In this document: positions 22,888-35,743 of the stretch, one piece after another | How positions within the stretch are numbered: the stretch's first letter is position 1 | How the letters are laid out: each line of letters opens with the position of its first letter | Source of the DNA: Edaphochlamys debaryana | Lineage: Eukaryota; Chlorophyta; Chlorophyceae; Chlamydomonadales | Assembly: GCA_016858145.1 (NCBI GenBank) | Contig: JAEHOE010000006.1 | Coordinates: forward strand, 620,001 to 684,000 | DNA length: 64,000 bases | Direction: 5' to 3' | The notes under the pieces: generated by a model | Databases searched by the model: none | Told to the model about the DNA's origin: nothing | The model's input: only the letters and a program-made list of their open reading frames with translations | Position numbers and translations under genes: made by a program

Positions 22888-25800
22888 TCACGCCTTGGCC
22901 CCCGCCGCCGCCGTCGCCCCCGCCCCCAGGCCCAGCCCCGCCAGCGCCCTCCGCCGCAGCTCCGCACTCAGCAGAGCCAGATCGTGCTTAGAGCCCTGGG
23001 GGAAAGGTGGTGGGTGGTGGGTGGTGGGTCGGGGGGGAGGATTAAGAAGAAGCACACAGATGATGAGCACAGGTCCTGCTTGGAGCCCTGGGGGAGGGGT
23101 GGTGGGTGGTGGGGTGGGAGGGTGGGAGGGGTGTAGAGGCAATGTGCAGGTGGGTGGGTGGGTGAATGGGTGAGTGGGTCGGTGGGGAGGGGGAGGACCA
23201 GGAAGGGAGAATGATGGGCACGGTAAGGGGGCAGTGGGCCGGCTGGGTCCGCTATTCAGACGTGGCACTGGCTGAGCTTGGTGGCTGGAGCTGTTGGTGC
23301 AGGCGTTGGCAGGGCAGCCCCCGCCTCGCGGGACGGGTAGTGGAGCTGCAGGTCCTGCCCCCGGTCAAGACCGTCACCCTTGACCCCCTCTCCACCCCCC
23401 CGCTTGCCTTCATGATGTCCGAGTTCTCCGCCGCCCGCCGCAGCAGGTACGGCATCACCTGCCCCACCCTGCCGTACGGCACGTACTTGTAGGCCCTGGC
23501 GACAGAACGGGTCGCGGGCAGGCGTTTTGCGACTGCAACTATCAGAGGATCCCCGCGGCCCTGGGCTCAGCCGCCCAGCCCCCTACCACTGACCCCCAGG
23601 CAAAACAGCCCAAGAACTGCAGCTCCACCTGCCTGGCCCAAGCCCCCGCTCTGCGCGCAGCCCGGGGGGTCTCTGCGGTCTCGCCCCCGCACTCACTTGA
23701 ACCCCGCCCTGCCCAGCGTGAGGGTGAGGTGGTCCGCCATGCCCAGCAGCTGCCCGAACATGACCGAGGGGGAGGGGGCAGAGGAGGAGGAAGACGAAGA
23801 GGCGGAGGGGGAGGGCGCCAGGCCGTGCCGGGCCATGGCCGCCACGGCCCGCTCCACGGAGGCCTGGTTGTGGGAGCCCAGCAGCACCTGACAGGGGGGG
23901 AGGGGGAAGGGGGGAGGCGGGGTCAAGGCAGGGGGAAGGGGGAAGGGGGGAGGGCGGGAAGTGCGGTGCTGCTCAATGCGGCTGTGGCTTGGGAGTAAAA
24001 GGGTGCACGCGCCCCCGCCCACCAGCGCCCCCCCGCCCCACCCCCCCCCACACTAATACTTATCACGCGCCGACCCTACGCATCCTAAACACACCTGCGC
24101 GCGCCCCTCCGCCGCCGCCTCCACCAGCGCCTCCACGCATACGTCGTACGCCGCGTGTGTGTCCTCCAGGGAGGGCCAGCAGGGGGGGGGCAGGCCCAGG
24201 GCGGCGGCGCGGTGGCGCTCCAGGTGCAGGTAGGCGCCGCGGACCTGACAGGGGGGGAGGGGGGAGAGGGGGAGAAGGGAGAGGGGGAGGGCGTGGTTAC
24301 TGGTTGGTTGGGGGATCCCGTCGCCGGGCAGGCCGGGAAGGCAGCAGCAGCTGAGGTAGGAGGTGCGCAAGTGGTGGAGAGGGAGGCCAAGAGGGGAGGC
24401 GCGCGCCCCCAGGGGACTAGCTAGGTGGGCCAGGGGCCGCCAGAGGCCGCCTCGTCCTCCCTTTCTCCCTGCCCCCCGCCCGCATCAGCTCCCCCTCCCC
24501 TCCCCCCCCTCACCAGCTTGGCCCCCAGCACCCAGCCCTCCCGGCGGCTGCGCTCCAGGTCCCGCCGCAGCCGCCCCGGGCAGTCCACCAGGTAGGCCTG
24601 GGGGGGGGAGGGGGGGAGCGGGGGGAGGTGGGGAGGTGGTGTGACTGGTCTGTTGAAGGCACACACAAACATGTGGGTGGGTTCGTGGCTGGGAGACCGC
24701 CAGGTGTGGCCAGGCTTGCACGCCCAAACCGGTTTTGGTTTTAGTCATTCTCTTGAACCCATGCCCCCCTCCTCTTCCGCCCCCCCCCCCCCGGGCCCTG
24801 CCTGGTAGGTGTTGAGCACCCGCGCGTGGCCGTCCCGGTTGTGCTCCCGCATCAGGCGCAGGGTCACGTGCTCAATCGCCTGAGGGGGTGGGGGGTGGGG
24901 GGTGGGCGCGGGGAGGAGGTGAACGTGGAGGCAGGCAGGGTTGCGGAATGGCGTTGTGGAGAGAAGCGCTAGGTTGCTCGAAGCCCCACCCAGGGACGGG
25001 GCAAGGTCACGCAGGTGCGATGCCCTCTCCCTTCGCCATGCACCTGCCTATTGCCTCCCCCTCCCCCCCCTCTCGCCCTCCCCCCCCCCCCCCACCGGCT
25101 GGAAGTAGGTGTGCTCTGCGTCGATCATGAGCGACACGTCCAGGGCCAGGGCCTCGGACACCAGCACCTGTGGGGGTGGGGTGAGGGGGGGTGTTTGAAG
25201 CTGATAAGCGGGAGAGCGTCGAATGGTTAGTGGGATTGCCGGGGTGAGGGGACGGGTTGGGCATAGGAGTGGGTGCGAGTGGGCCGAGGTGCAGCACGAC
25301 GGGGGGCTGGCCTGGCGTTTCGCTAGATAGTAGATAGGGACAGTGGGAATCTCTGGGATACGGGCTAGGGGGTGAGGAGGGCAGGTGGCCGTGCGCGGTG
25401 AGTGGTGATGGTGAAGGTGCCTCCCCCTAAAACCTTCCTCCGTCCCTCCCCCCACCTGCAGTCTGCCCAGCAGCGCCTCCATGAGCTCCACCTCGCGGTC
25501 GTCCAGGCAGGCATCGGCCACTGGGGGGGAGATAGGGGGGGAAAGGGGGGGGTGATTTCCAGAGCATTGGAGAGCGAAGGGTGACAGGGGGGGAGAACAG
25601 GAATCCTTGGGCTTGGGGTAAGGGTCTGGAATCCCGCCCAGTGTCTCCACCCCCCCGCTCCCCTCCCTTCGTCCCCTTTCGCCCCCCCTCCCCTCCCCCC
25701 CCCGCCCCTCACCCTCGCTGCCCCCTCCCCCCTCCACCAGCAGCCGCGCCAGCCCCGGCATGCGCTGCAGCTCCACGCGCTGGCACCAGGACACGTAGTC

Positions 25801-28800
25801 CACCTGGGGGGGGAGGGGGGGAGGCAAGAGGGAGGCAAGAGGGAGGCAAGAGGGAGGGGGGGAGGGAGGGGAGGGGGCAAGAGGGTCTCTCAGTAGGTGT
25901 ACGTGGTGGTGGGACGCAGCGGATGGGGCGGTGCAAGGGAGTCCATCCGGTGCTGTAGGCGAAGGGGTTGAGGCGGTGTTGCAGGAGGACGGATGGGTCC
26001 GCGGCAGGTGGGATGGAGGGGTTGGTGGTGGGTGCGACGATGCCGCTGGTTGATGGCGGTGCCGGGCACTCGTCGCACAGCACGCACGGTCCCCGCCTCC
26101 CGTCGCTACCTCCCCCCCCCCCTCCCCCCCCCTCAGGCCCCCCGAACCCACCTTGCCGTTGCCCTGCGTGTCCAGCCAACGGAACGTGTCCTCCGCAGTG
26201 CTCGCCACCCACGCCTCGGCCCCCGGCCCCAGCCCCACGCCCCCGTGCGACCCCCCCTGCGCCCCCGCCCCCAGCCCCCCCGCCCCCAGCAGCAGCCGCC
26301 GCCACTGGCGGTCGAACTCGGCCCGGTCCACGAAGCCACTGCCTGCGGGTGTGTGGTGGGTGGGGAAGGTTTTGGGGAATGTTTTTTTGCGGAAAGGGGC
26401 GTTGAGGAATGTGGAATGGGGTGGTTGGTACAAGCGGTACGCACAGAAGGAGGCTACCGGTACGGGTGTGCCAGCTGCACACCGGCCGCACCAATCCCTG
26501 TGCGGACCGGGCAGGTGGGTGTTACCGCCGCCCCGCCTCGTTCATGTGAGGCCCGCTCCCTCGCTCCCAGATCCAGTTCCCCTCTCCCGCCCCCCTCTCA
26601 ACCCCCCCCCAAAACCGCCTCCCCCCCACCGTCTTCGTCGAAGGTGGCGAACAGGCGGTGCAGCGTGGCGATGGCGGTGGAGGCGCGCTGCAGCAGAGCG
26701 GGGTTGCCCAGGGCGGTCATCTGTGGGGCGGAGGGGGGGGGCGGGGGCGGGAGTGGGGATGGTGGGATGGTAAGCAGTCGGGAGGCACGGTTGGCACGGT
26801 TGGCGCGACAAGAAGAAAAGGGTGCATAGTGCTATGCTCCTAGTTATCCCCACTTTATCCCCACTGTCCCTTGTGTAAGCCCCGTCGCGGGCGTCCTGGT
26901 CCCATCCCTACCCCTCACCTCTACCGATTAGGGGTATCCCCTGCCCCTCGCCGCCTCCCCCCCCCCCACCTTGATGGCTGCGAACGCCGGTCTGCCCGGC
27001 TGCCTCGCCGCCATGCGGATGGCCGCCAGGAAGTGCTCCACGTGCCTGGGGGGGGCGGGTGGGTGGGGTGGGGGTGGGGGTGGGTGGGTGGGCGGGCAGG
27101 GATGGGGCGAGGACCTCGAGTGGTGGAGACAGAGGTAGTCAAAGACACTCCCCCGACCCCCGCAGCGTTGGCATACATACAGCCCTAAGAAGGAGATGGG
27201 GCTGCACGCCCCCTCCCAACACGCCACCCTCCCGTCCCCCCAGTGCCCCCCCCCACGCACCGGTCGCACTGCTCCTCGGAAGCGTAGTCGTAGGTGCGCC
27301 CCACCACCCCCAGGGCCCGGGCGACGGCCGTGGACGGAGCGCCGGGCCCAACCGGGCCCTCCACCACCGGCTGGTCCGCGGGCCCGGCCGGGCCCGGCGC
27401 CGCCCCGCCCGGCGGCGGCGCGGCGGCCGTGGCGGCGGCGCTGCCAGCAGTGCCCGCGGTGGCAGTGGTGCCGGCGTTGGGGGTGGCGGCGGGGGTGGCG
27501 TTGGCGTTGGGGGTGGCGGCGGGGGTGGCGTTGGCGTGTCCCACGTCGTCCTCGGCCGCATAGTCCAGAATGGCGCCCACACCCAGGCCCTGAGCGGGTG
27601 GGGGCGCGGACGGGACAGGCGGAGGGTGAGGCGCTCCGGCCGCGGTCGCGCGGCCCATGCTGCCTCCCGTCAGGTCCGAAACCCCATACCCCCCCCACCC
27701 CGCCCCCCCCACCCGCAGGCGGTCCACGGTGCGCTGCACCTCACCCACGTCCTCGCCTGCGCGGGCCGTGAGGGGGGCGCGGGGGCGGGGCACACAGGTA
27801 AGGGAGACGAGCGGCCTCTGCGGCTGCGGTGCCACCGCACTGCCCGGCATCTGCGTCTCCTCGGCATCTGCTCTCCGTCCAGCCAACCGTCCAGCCAACC
27901 GCCAGCCAACCGCCAGCCAACCGCCAGCCAACCATGCCTGTGTCTACACCCCATGCCATGGCCCTACCTGCCCTCTGCAGGCCCTGCCCCTCCCCACCTC
28001 CCCAACCCCCCCCCCCTACCCGCGCAGAAGTGCTTGAAGAAGCTGGCCTTGACCAGTGCGTCCGTGGCCCCCGCCCCCAGCAGCCGCCGGGAGGTGCCCA
28101 GCAGCCACTCGGCGTGGGACACCAGCGGCTGGGGGGGTGGAGGAAGGGGGAGGAGGGAGGAGGAAGGGCGGCATGTGGCTGGACAGGGGCTCGAGGAGCC
28201 CAATCGTTCCCCGCCTCGGCCCACCTCCTTTCAGAAGGTGCCCACTTGCCCTACGCCTCGCCCAACCTCCTCTCGCGTAACAGGTAGGGCACCTATCCCT
28301 AGCGCACCTCCTTGCCCTTCCCACACACGTCCAAACCCTTCGGCCCCAGCAATCCCCGCAGCCGCTCACCTTGAAGCCGCACGCCCTCAGCACGCCGTAC
28401 GCACGCAGCAGCTGCCCCGTGCTCTGCCCCTCGAAGACCGCCGCATGGTCGCCGAAGTCCAGGGGCGAGGCGGGGACCGCACGGGCCCCAGCGTCGGGGC
28501 CCGCCTGGGCCTCAGTGGGCCTCACCTGGGAGGCCGGGCTGGCCTGGGCCTGGGCCTGGGGTGCGGTCGTGGGGGCTGCCTTGGGGGCCGAGGGGACGGG
28601 GCTGGGGGCGGTAGGGCGGAAGGTGGAGGAGGCGGAGGAGGCGCGAGCGGGGCGGGGGGTGTCGGGGTCGAAGTCAAAGGCCGACTTGCGCCGGGCCGCG
28701 CGGGAGGCGGCCGAGGCGGCGGCGGCGCCGTAGGAGCGCCAGCCGCCGCCGAGGGGGTGCGGCGGGGTGTGGGCGCCAGCGCAGGGGTGGTGCAACGAAG

Positions 28801-28915
28801 AGGTAGGGGTGGAGGTGCAAGGTGTGATCAGCAGGGTAGTGGCCTGAGGGGAAGCGAAGCGCGGACGGAGGTGGAGGGATTTTGGGTCACCGAGCGAGGC
28901 AACGCGCACGTTCAA
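22888..28915 (-). CDS. PRODH: Proline dehydrogenase (FAD) with EF-hand insertion (16 exons, about 770 aa)
   Basis: Oxidises L-proline to pyrroline-5-carboxylate with FAD at the inner mitochondrial membrane. Exons: 28370-28915, 28020-28128, 27713-27756, 27261-27589, 26970-27045, 26630-26720, 26152-26342, 25713-25803, 25456-25520, 25096-25167, 24802-24879, 24514-24597, 24095-24244, 23697-23887, 23408-23495, 22888-22995. Landmarks: FFKHFCAGED (from about 211), GVGAILDYAAEDD (236 on), AAIKMTALGNP, LMIDAEHTYFQP, NTYQAYLVDC, GAKLVRGAYLHLE, SHNQASVERA, FGQLLGMAD, YKYVPYGRVGQVMPYLLRRA (with the paired Arg that binds the proline carboxylate) and NSDIMKG. The insert at 369-467 holds one canonical EF-hand loop (Asp396-Glu407, DEDGSGFVDRAE) and a degenerate second one (456-467, Ser at position 12). 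Introns 11 and 15 have GC donors. The N-terminus is basic and Ser-rich, fitting mitochondrial import; an upstream start exon cannot be excluded. Confidence 0.92.
27888..27932. repeat. CCAGCCAACCG short tandem repeat in a PRODH intron
   Basis: About four and a half tandem copies of a 10-11 bp unit, CCGCCAGCCAA with CCGTCCAGCCAA variants, inside the intron between exons 2 and 3 of the proline dehydrogenase gene. Confidence 0.8.
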
Positions 28916-29614
28916 GCCGGGGGCTCAAGGAACCCTCGCAAGCAGTTTCAGAGTTGCTGGGATGAGGAAGGGCACGGGAGGGCGTTCTGGGGGTGCTCGG
29001 GTGTCGAGGGCTGGGGGTAGACAGAGGAAGGTGGCGGGACGCACGCTGGAGTCGACGCGGCCCCTGAGTCAGCCCACGCCGCCGCGCTGCGGCCTCCCCA
29101 ACATTCGGAACTGTCTCGTAACCGCTCCACTTAAGACACACGACTGATGCGCAGGTGCGTTCCGGCTCGCGTCGATGCGTTTGCCCCAGCTTCCGAGCGC
29201 GCCGGACTCCAGCCCTCACCTGGGCCTGCCCGAGCCCTGTGGTAACCCAGTTGAGCGTCGCAGACGACTGTGCCACCGTCACGCCCAGCCGCGACGTCAC
29301 GAGTGCGGAGGACCGCATAGTCGCGACGCTCGACCGCTGCGGACAGCTCGGGCACCTCAGGCTCTTGCACCCCTAAGAGTATGCGTTTGCAGTGTTCGAT
29401 ATCGTTGTTTGCTCGACAAGGCGAGTATGAGCGCGAGAGGGGTTCGCAGAGGTCCTTGTCGAGGCGCCGGGACCCCAATCCCGACTGCATCCTGACGCCT
29501 CTTCATTTCCTTGCATGGCGGTAGCTTCCAACACTGTACACAAAGCCTCTTCGATTTCTCGTCAGCTTGCATACCGGTGCCGACTAGGGTGTCGGCACCA
29601 ACGTCAAGACCGCA
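28916..29614. promoter_or_regulatory. Shared divergent promoter region, PRODH / SAAL1-like
   Basis: About 700 bases separate the two start codons, which point away from each other, so both promoters and 5' UTRs must lie here. I see no clear TATA box or known motif; this is placed by gene geometry alone. Confidence 0.5.
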
Positions 29615-32600
29615 ATGGCCGACATACTCTCGCGTGATCAGCCCGCCACAGAAGGCGTAGAGGTGCAGGAGGAAGAGCAGACGGCGATCGAGGCCGCGAG
29701 CGTCATTCACTTGCTGCGCGTCGTTGTGGAAGGCCGGAATGCAACGACTCCTCCTGACACCGGCGACTCCTCCATGGCCCACGACCAGCGCCCGGACGCT
29801 GATCAGCAACCAAACCAGGAGGCCAGCGTGGAGGAGGCAGGCTGCCTGGTGCGTGCGTAGCGTACTTGCCGAGCCCAGAGGACGTACTCGACACACCCCT
29901 CCGCCCCCCTTCTGCAAGCAAAGCACGCTGACCCTGCCCTCTCTGTTCCTCTCTGAGCCCCGCTGCTTCTCCTTTCCCATCTCAGCTGTGGGACATGAGC
30001 GCCTCGCGGGCCGTGGCCCGCCTGCTCATGTCGCACCGGGCCCTGGACGCCCTGGAGCTGGCCATCGGCCGGGAGCTGACCCGCCTGGCAGCGGCCGCGG
30101 CGGCGGCGGCCGCGGCCGCGCGGCAGGCGGCGGAGGCGGACGCAGAGGTCGAGGCGGAGGCGCGCGCCACCGGCCCCGCCGCCGCCGCCCGCAGCGGCGC
30201 TGACGACAGCAGCACGGGCGCGGGTATCTGCGCGGGGGTTGCGGGGAGGGACGAGCCCTCGGCACGGGGTGGGGCCGACGCATCCGATGGGGACGGCGAG
30301 GGGGAGATCACGGGGCCTGGTCCCACGGATCCGCCGGCCTCGGGGCCCCGTGCTGCCGGGGTGGCGGCGGCCGATGGCGGTGCAGGCATGACGCACGACC
30401 CCACGCGGCTGCTGGAGATCTGCCTGGGCACGCTGGCGAATCTGGTCGTGACTCACCCAACCGCCGCCGCTGACGTGGCGTCCCGGCCCGAGCTGTTGGG
30501 GTTGCTGCTGGCGCCGCCGCGGCAGGGCGGCGGCGCGGCGGCAGCCGGCGGCGGCGCGGGCGCGCTGTGGGTGGACGATGCTCGCGTGCTGAGCGAGCTG
30601 TTCCGCTTGCTGAGCCTGGCGCTGAGGGCGGAGGTGTGCATGGGGAGGCTGCTCTTTTGTGCTCGGGGTTTAAGCGGGCTAAACCGGTTGCAGAGGCTTG
30701 CAGTGGTTGCGGGCCCCTGGCGGCTGCGGACGACCTGATAGGCGGTTGCGTCACACCCATCTGGCTGAGGGCGCGTTTGCGCGGGTGGGCAGCGGCTGTG
30801 TCTTGATGCTGACACCCTGTTGCCGCTGGCCGTGCCCCGCAGTCCGGCGCCGCGGGCCGCTGGCTGGCCGCCCTGCGCCCCGCCGAGGTGCTGCGGCGGG
30901 CGGTGTGGGTGGCGGCGGCCACAGCGGACGCCACGCTGTTCTCGCGGTGGGTGGGGCGGAGGGAATGGGGGTGGGGCGCGGGGAGGGACTCGGCAGAACT
31001 ACCGATCAAGCCACGAGGGATGGTGCTCGCTGGCACGCCTCAGGGTCAGGACGTCAGCAGCTCACCGCTCTTTGGCGCCGGCATTACCTGGCAAAAGTCT
31101 GGACCCGCAGTTCGCGCTTTCTTGGCCCTCTGTCCTCACGGGCCACGCACTCGTCTGTCCCTCCTTGCGCCCCGTTCGACATGATCACCCCCACTTCCCA
31201 CCACACCACCGCCACCACACCACCCCCAGGGTCCTCGACGCCCTAGTCTCCCTGCTGCACGCCGCGGCCTCCACCGCCCCCGCCACCGGGTCGCCGGCCG
31301 CCGAGGGAGAGCCGCCCAGGGCCGCCCCCGCGTCCCCCGAGTCGGCGGCGGAGCCGGAGCAGGCGGCGGCGCAGCCGGCGGCGGCGGCGGTTGCGGTTGG
31401 CGGTTGTCTGTTGGAGTGTGGGCTGCTGGAGCTGGTGCACGGGCTGCTGCACCAGGCGCTGCGGGCCTGCATGCCGTTGGTGAGGCGGCGGTTGGGGCGG
31501 TTAGCGGTTGGAACCCTGGCGGCTGCTGCGCACCGCCGCTTTCCTCGCATGCTACGCCGGCCCGCCGCTCTGCGCAACAACACCGACCCCCCTGTGGCTC
31601 CCCGCGTGCTCCCCCTTCTGTGGCTGCCCCCCAGGAGGAGCGATGGGGCGACGCAGGTGTGGACGAGGAGGCCGAGGCGGCGGAGGCCGACGGCGCGGGC
31701 GACGGCCTCAACGACGCCGCGGCGGCCGCCGCCGAGGCGGAGGGCGGCGGCGAGAACGGCGGCGACTCCTCCCCCGCGCGCGACGCTCCCAGCGGCGGCG
31801 CCGGCAGCAAGCGGCCCGCCCCCTTGCCGCCCGGCCCCGCGCCCCCGCCCCGCCGCCGGCCCTTCTCCCGCACCCTCACGCCCTCGCCCCTCCGCTGCAG
31901 CAGCCACGCGGGGGACGCACCCCGAGAGGGGGCCAGGGGGACTGGTGGCGGGGCCGGGGAGGAGGAGGTGGCGCCACGCGGGGCGGGAAGCGGCCAGGCG
32001 CTGCCCACGGGGGTTGCGGAGGAGGAGGAGGGGGACGTGGAGGCGGACGCGGCGGCGGCGGCGGTGGTGGCGGCGGCGGCGGCGGGCCCGGTGCCTCTTT
32101 CGGATGAGGCAGTGGACGCGGCCCTGCGGTTGCTGGAGGCGAGTGCAGGGGCGGGGGTGGCGTGGTGTGGTGTTGGGTGATGTGGGGTTGTTGGGTGCGG
32201 CAGCCGAGCGGGGCCAACAAAAGGTTTTTGCAAATACCTTGTCTTTTGCTGTCATCCTTGGGCTACTGCGGGCTCTCCCTGCAAGCTCCGAGTCCTGACT
32301 CCTCCCGCCGCGGGCCCCATAGGAGCTGGTGTCCCCCGGCGGCCCTCTGGCCCCCGCCGACGGCGCCGCCGGGCCCCGCAGCCCCGCCGCTGCGCTGCTG
32401 GCGCTGGCTGCGGGCCGGCGGCTGAGCCCGGGGTTGGTGCCGCTGCTGCTGGGGCTGCTGAGGCACCACACGGACAGCTCGCAGGTGGGGGCGAAGGCGG
32501 GGGGCGGGGGGCCCAGGGGGGGCGAGGGGGGTGCGTACTCGGTGCTCAGCTGCGGCTGCTGGCTGAGCACCAAGCTCGGCCGGTCCGCAGGGGCCCACAT

Positions 32601-33482
32601 GCAGGAGGAAGGGTCCGCAGCGGCACTGCCTAGCTCACACGCTACCCCATGGCCAAGCGTCAGACTGCACCCTCCCCTCTCCTTCCCCCCTTGCCTCCAC
32701 CTTCCTCCCCCCCTCCCCCTCCCCCCCAGGTGCTTGAGGGCCTGCTGGTGCTCCTGGTGGACCTGGGGCCGCACGTGCAGGAGGCGGTGGCGGCCAGCGC
32801 CCCCGCGGAGGCCGTGGCGGTGGCGGCGAGGCTGGTGGAGATACTGCAGGCGCGTTTGCAGCCTGGTTGCAGCCTGGCTCCTGGCAGGGCTCAAACAGGA
32901 CCCAGGCACCGCCCCGCCCGGATCCCGCTCCCGCTCCCACCTCATCTTAACCCTCCTCCATCCCTCTCCCTGTCTGCACGCCTGCCCCGGTCCCCCCAAC
33001 TCCCCACCCTGCAGGAGAGCTCCTACTCGGTCCCCGCCGGCGACGCCGCCTACTCCGTGGTGCACCCGCAGCAGCAGGGCGCCTGGTACCTGCTGGCGGC
33101 GGCGCTGAGGGGCATGGCGGCGGCGGCGGCCACCGCAGCGGCGAAGGAGCCGTCGCCGGCTGACAAGGAGGCGGCGGCGGCCCGGGCGGCAGCGTGGGCG
33201 GCGCAGTGGCAGGCGCTGGGGGGCGTACTGGGGTCGCTGCCGGCGCTACCGCTGGCGGGGGGGTGCGGGAGCTACGCGCGTGCTGCGTGTGCGGTGGGGC
33301 TGAGGCTGGTGGAGATCATGGGGGGCGGAGGGGAGGGGGAGGGGCAGGCGCAGGCACCCGGGCAGGGCGGGGCAGGGGAGGCGGCGGGAGGCCCGGGCGA
33401 TGAGGGGCGGGTGCTGGCGGCGGCGCTGCGGAGCACGCTGGCGGAGTGGGGGGAGGACCTGGAGGGCGCTGCGGACAGCTGA
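29615..33482 (+). CDS. SAAL1: SAAL1-like armadillo-type protein (7 exons, about 890 aa)
   Basis: Predicted nuclear or cytosolic helical-repeat protein similar to metazoan SAAL1, whose molecular function is poorly known. Exons: 29615-29848, 29986-30633, 30843-30946, 31230-31479, 31635-32156, 32323-32484, 32730-33482. Match points: an acidic N-terminus (EVQEEEQTAIE), then LWDMSASRAVARLLMSHRAL (79 on) like the VWDMS segment of SAAL1, LLEICLGTLANLVVTHP (from about 220) like its EICVGILGNMA repeat, and the ELFRLLSLAL to TLFSRVLDALVSLLHAA helices. At roughly 890 aa it is nearly twice the animal protein because of Ala/Gly/Glu-rich inserts, mainly residues 110-215 and 413-580. The donor of exon 5 is the least certain junction. 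An in-frame GC-AG intron (32850-33014) inside exon 7 would give about 835 aa. Divergent from PRODH. Confidence 0.68.
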
Positions 33483-33558
33483 GGGGGAGTGTCCCGTACT
33501 GAACATGCGGGCTGCTGTAGGGTCCAGGCGTGGCGCAGCGGCAGCAACCGGCCAAATG

Positions 33559-33563
33559 TGTAA
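33559..33563 (+). terminator. TGTAA poly(A) signal of the SAAL1-like gene
   Basis: TGTAA, the usual volvocine poly(A) motif, 77 bases after the stop codon at 33482. Confidence 0.5.
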
Positions 33564-34281
33564 CAGGGGGTGGGATGGCACAGCAAGGAACAAGTTCCAT
33601 GTATTTGACAGGGCAGTGCATGCGCGGCAGCGTGGACGATGCAATAGGTTGGCCGTTAAGGCTGGGACTCCTGTGACAGGAACATGCACGGCGGGTTGGG
33701 TGGGGGTAGAGGCTGGAGTTGCCGGAAACCCTCTCTCAGTTGGCACGGTTCAGACCCAGCAACTTTGGTCGTCCGAGGCTGTAACGGATGGCCCTCCAGC
33801 CTAGCAATCGCACCCACCAAACACAAGACCCCACAACAGTCAACTGCAGAGGGAGGACCCAGCAGCTCAAGGGTGGGACTATCTGGTGCGTGGTGCCTCG
33901 TACATGCGGACTGAGCCCTGAACAAAGTGTTTATGTGAGCCGACACGGAGCGTGCCGTGAGCGCACCACGAAGCTGGTATTATGAGGGGTGTTCCACCCG
34001 AACGGCGGGCGTTAACCGAGGGGTCACTTCTGCTGCATGCCAAGCCGCTGCTGAATAACCTGTGTAAGGATTCCTTCCATTGGTCCAGTGTCCGTGGGTT
34101 CATACGTCCAGGGATTGGTGGGGGTGAGGAGGCTGACAGTTGAACCCAGCACCTGCGCCCGTCCGATGGATGGCCCTCCTACCATTCCAGCAAGGGCTGC
34201 ACTATCTGGTGACTGGTGAAACACGCCGCAGCTCGTGCCTAAGGTCAACGCCCCTACCCCACGCAGTTCCAAAACAAGGGT
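33564..34281. other. Intergenic, with the left edge of the H3-H4 duplication
   Basis: No gene recognised. From about 33907 the sequence is nearly identical to 53848 onward (left edge of the repeated H3-H4 block). The open frame antisense to the H3 3' region is duplicated with the block and is not evidence of coding. Confidence 0.5.
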
Positions 34282-34297
34282 GGTGTTGAGAAACACC
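34282..34297 (-). terminator. Histone 3' stem-loop, H3-1
   Basis: On the minus strand GGTGTTTCTCAACACC: a 6-bp stem (GGTGTT/AACACC) with a TCTC loop, about 115 bases past the H3 stop. This is the 3' processing signal of replication-dependent histone mRNAs, in its algal form. Confidence 0.9.
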
Positions 34298-34412
34298 GGG
34301 TTGGTTGGTTCGGGGGCCGTGGCTGGGGGCTTGGGCCGATTTGGGCTCAGGTAGGGTGATACCCCGCTTCGCCGCCCCCCCACGGCACCCCAGCTCCAGG
34401 GCTCCAGCACGC

Positions 34413-35440
<1,028 letters not shown>

Positions 35441-35550
35441 GCGCCTCGCCCTGCTGCGGGCGTGTCGATTACCCAGCCGTGCCCTCCCCTTCTCCCGGGG
35501 TGGCACGAGCAGGGAGGGGCCTCGTCCCGCGGGCCACAAGCAACAATCCC

Positions 35551-35566
35551 GGTGTTTCTCAACACC
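35551..35566 (+). terminator. Histone 3' stem-loop, H4-1
   Basis: GGTGTTTCTCAACACC, same 16-base hairpin as at the other histone genes. Confidence 0.9.
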
Positions 35567-35743
35567 ACCTACCACTTGGATGGGGTTCGGGGGCGGGGGC
35601 GGCGGCGGGAGGAGGGAACAAAGCGGTGCACAGTCCTGCCGATCGCCTCTGCCCAGCCCCTCATCGCACCTGGCTTCCCTCCCGTTCTCACCGCTGACAC
35701 TCCCTAATACCTGCTTAACTGCACATACCCACGTATTGCGCAC

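Noticed and set aside
27059..29020. 653-codon plus-strand frame
   Set aside because: Antisense shadow of the proline dehydrogenase exons 1-5, whose conserved residues are on the minus strand.
31185..33065. 626-codon minus-strand frame
   Set aside because: Antisense to the SAAL1-like exons and spans their introns; no domain seen.
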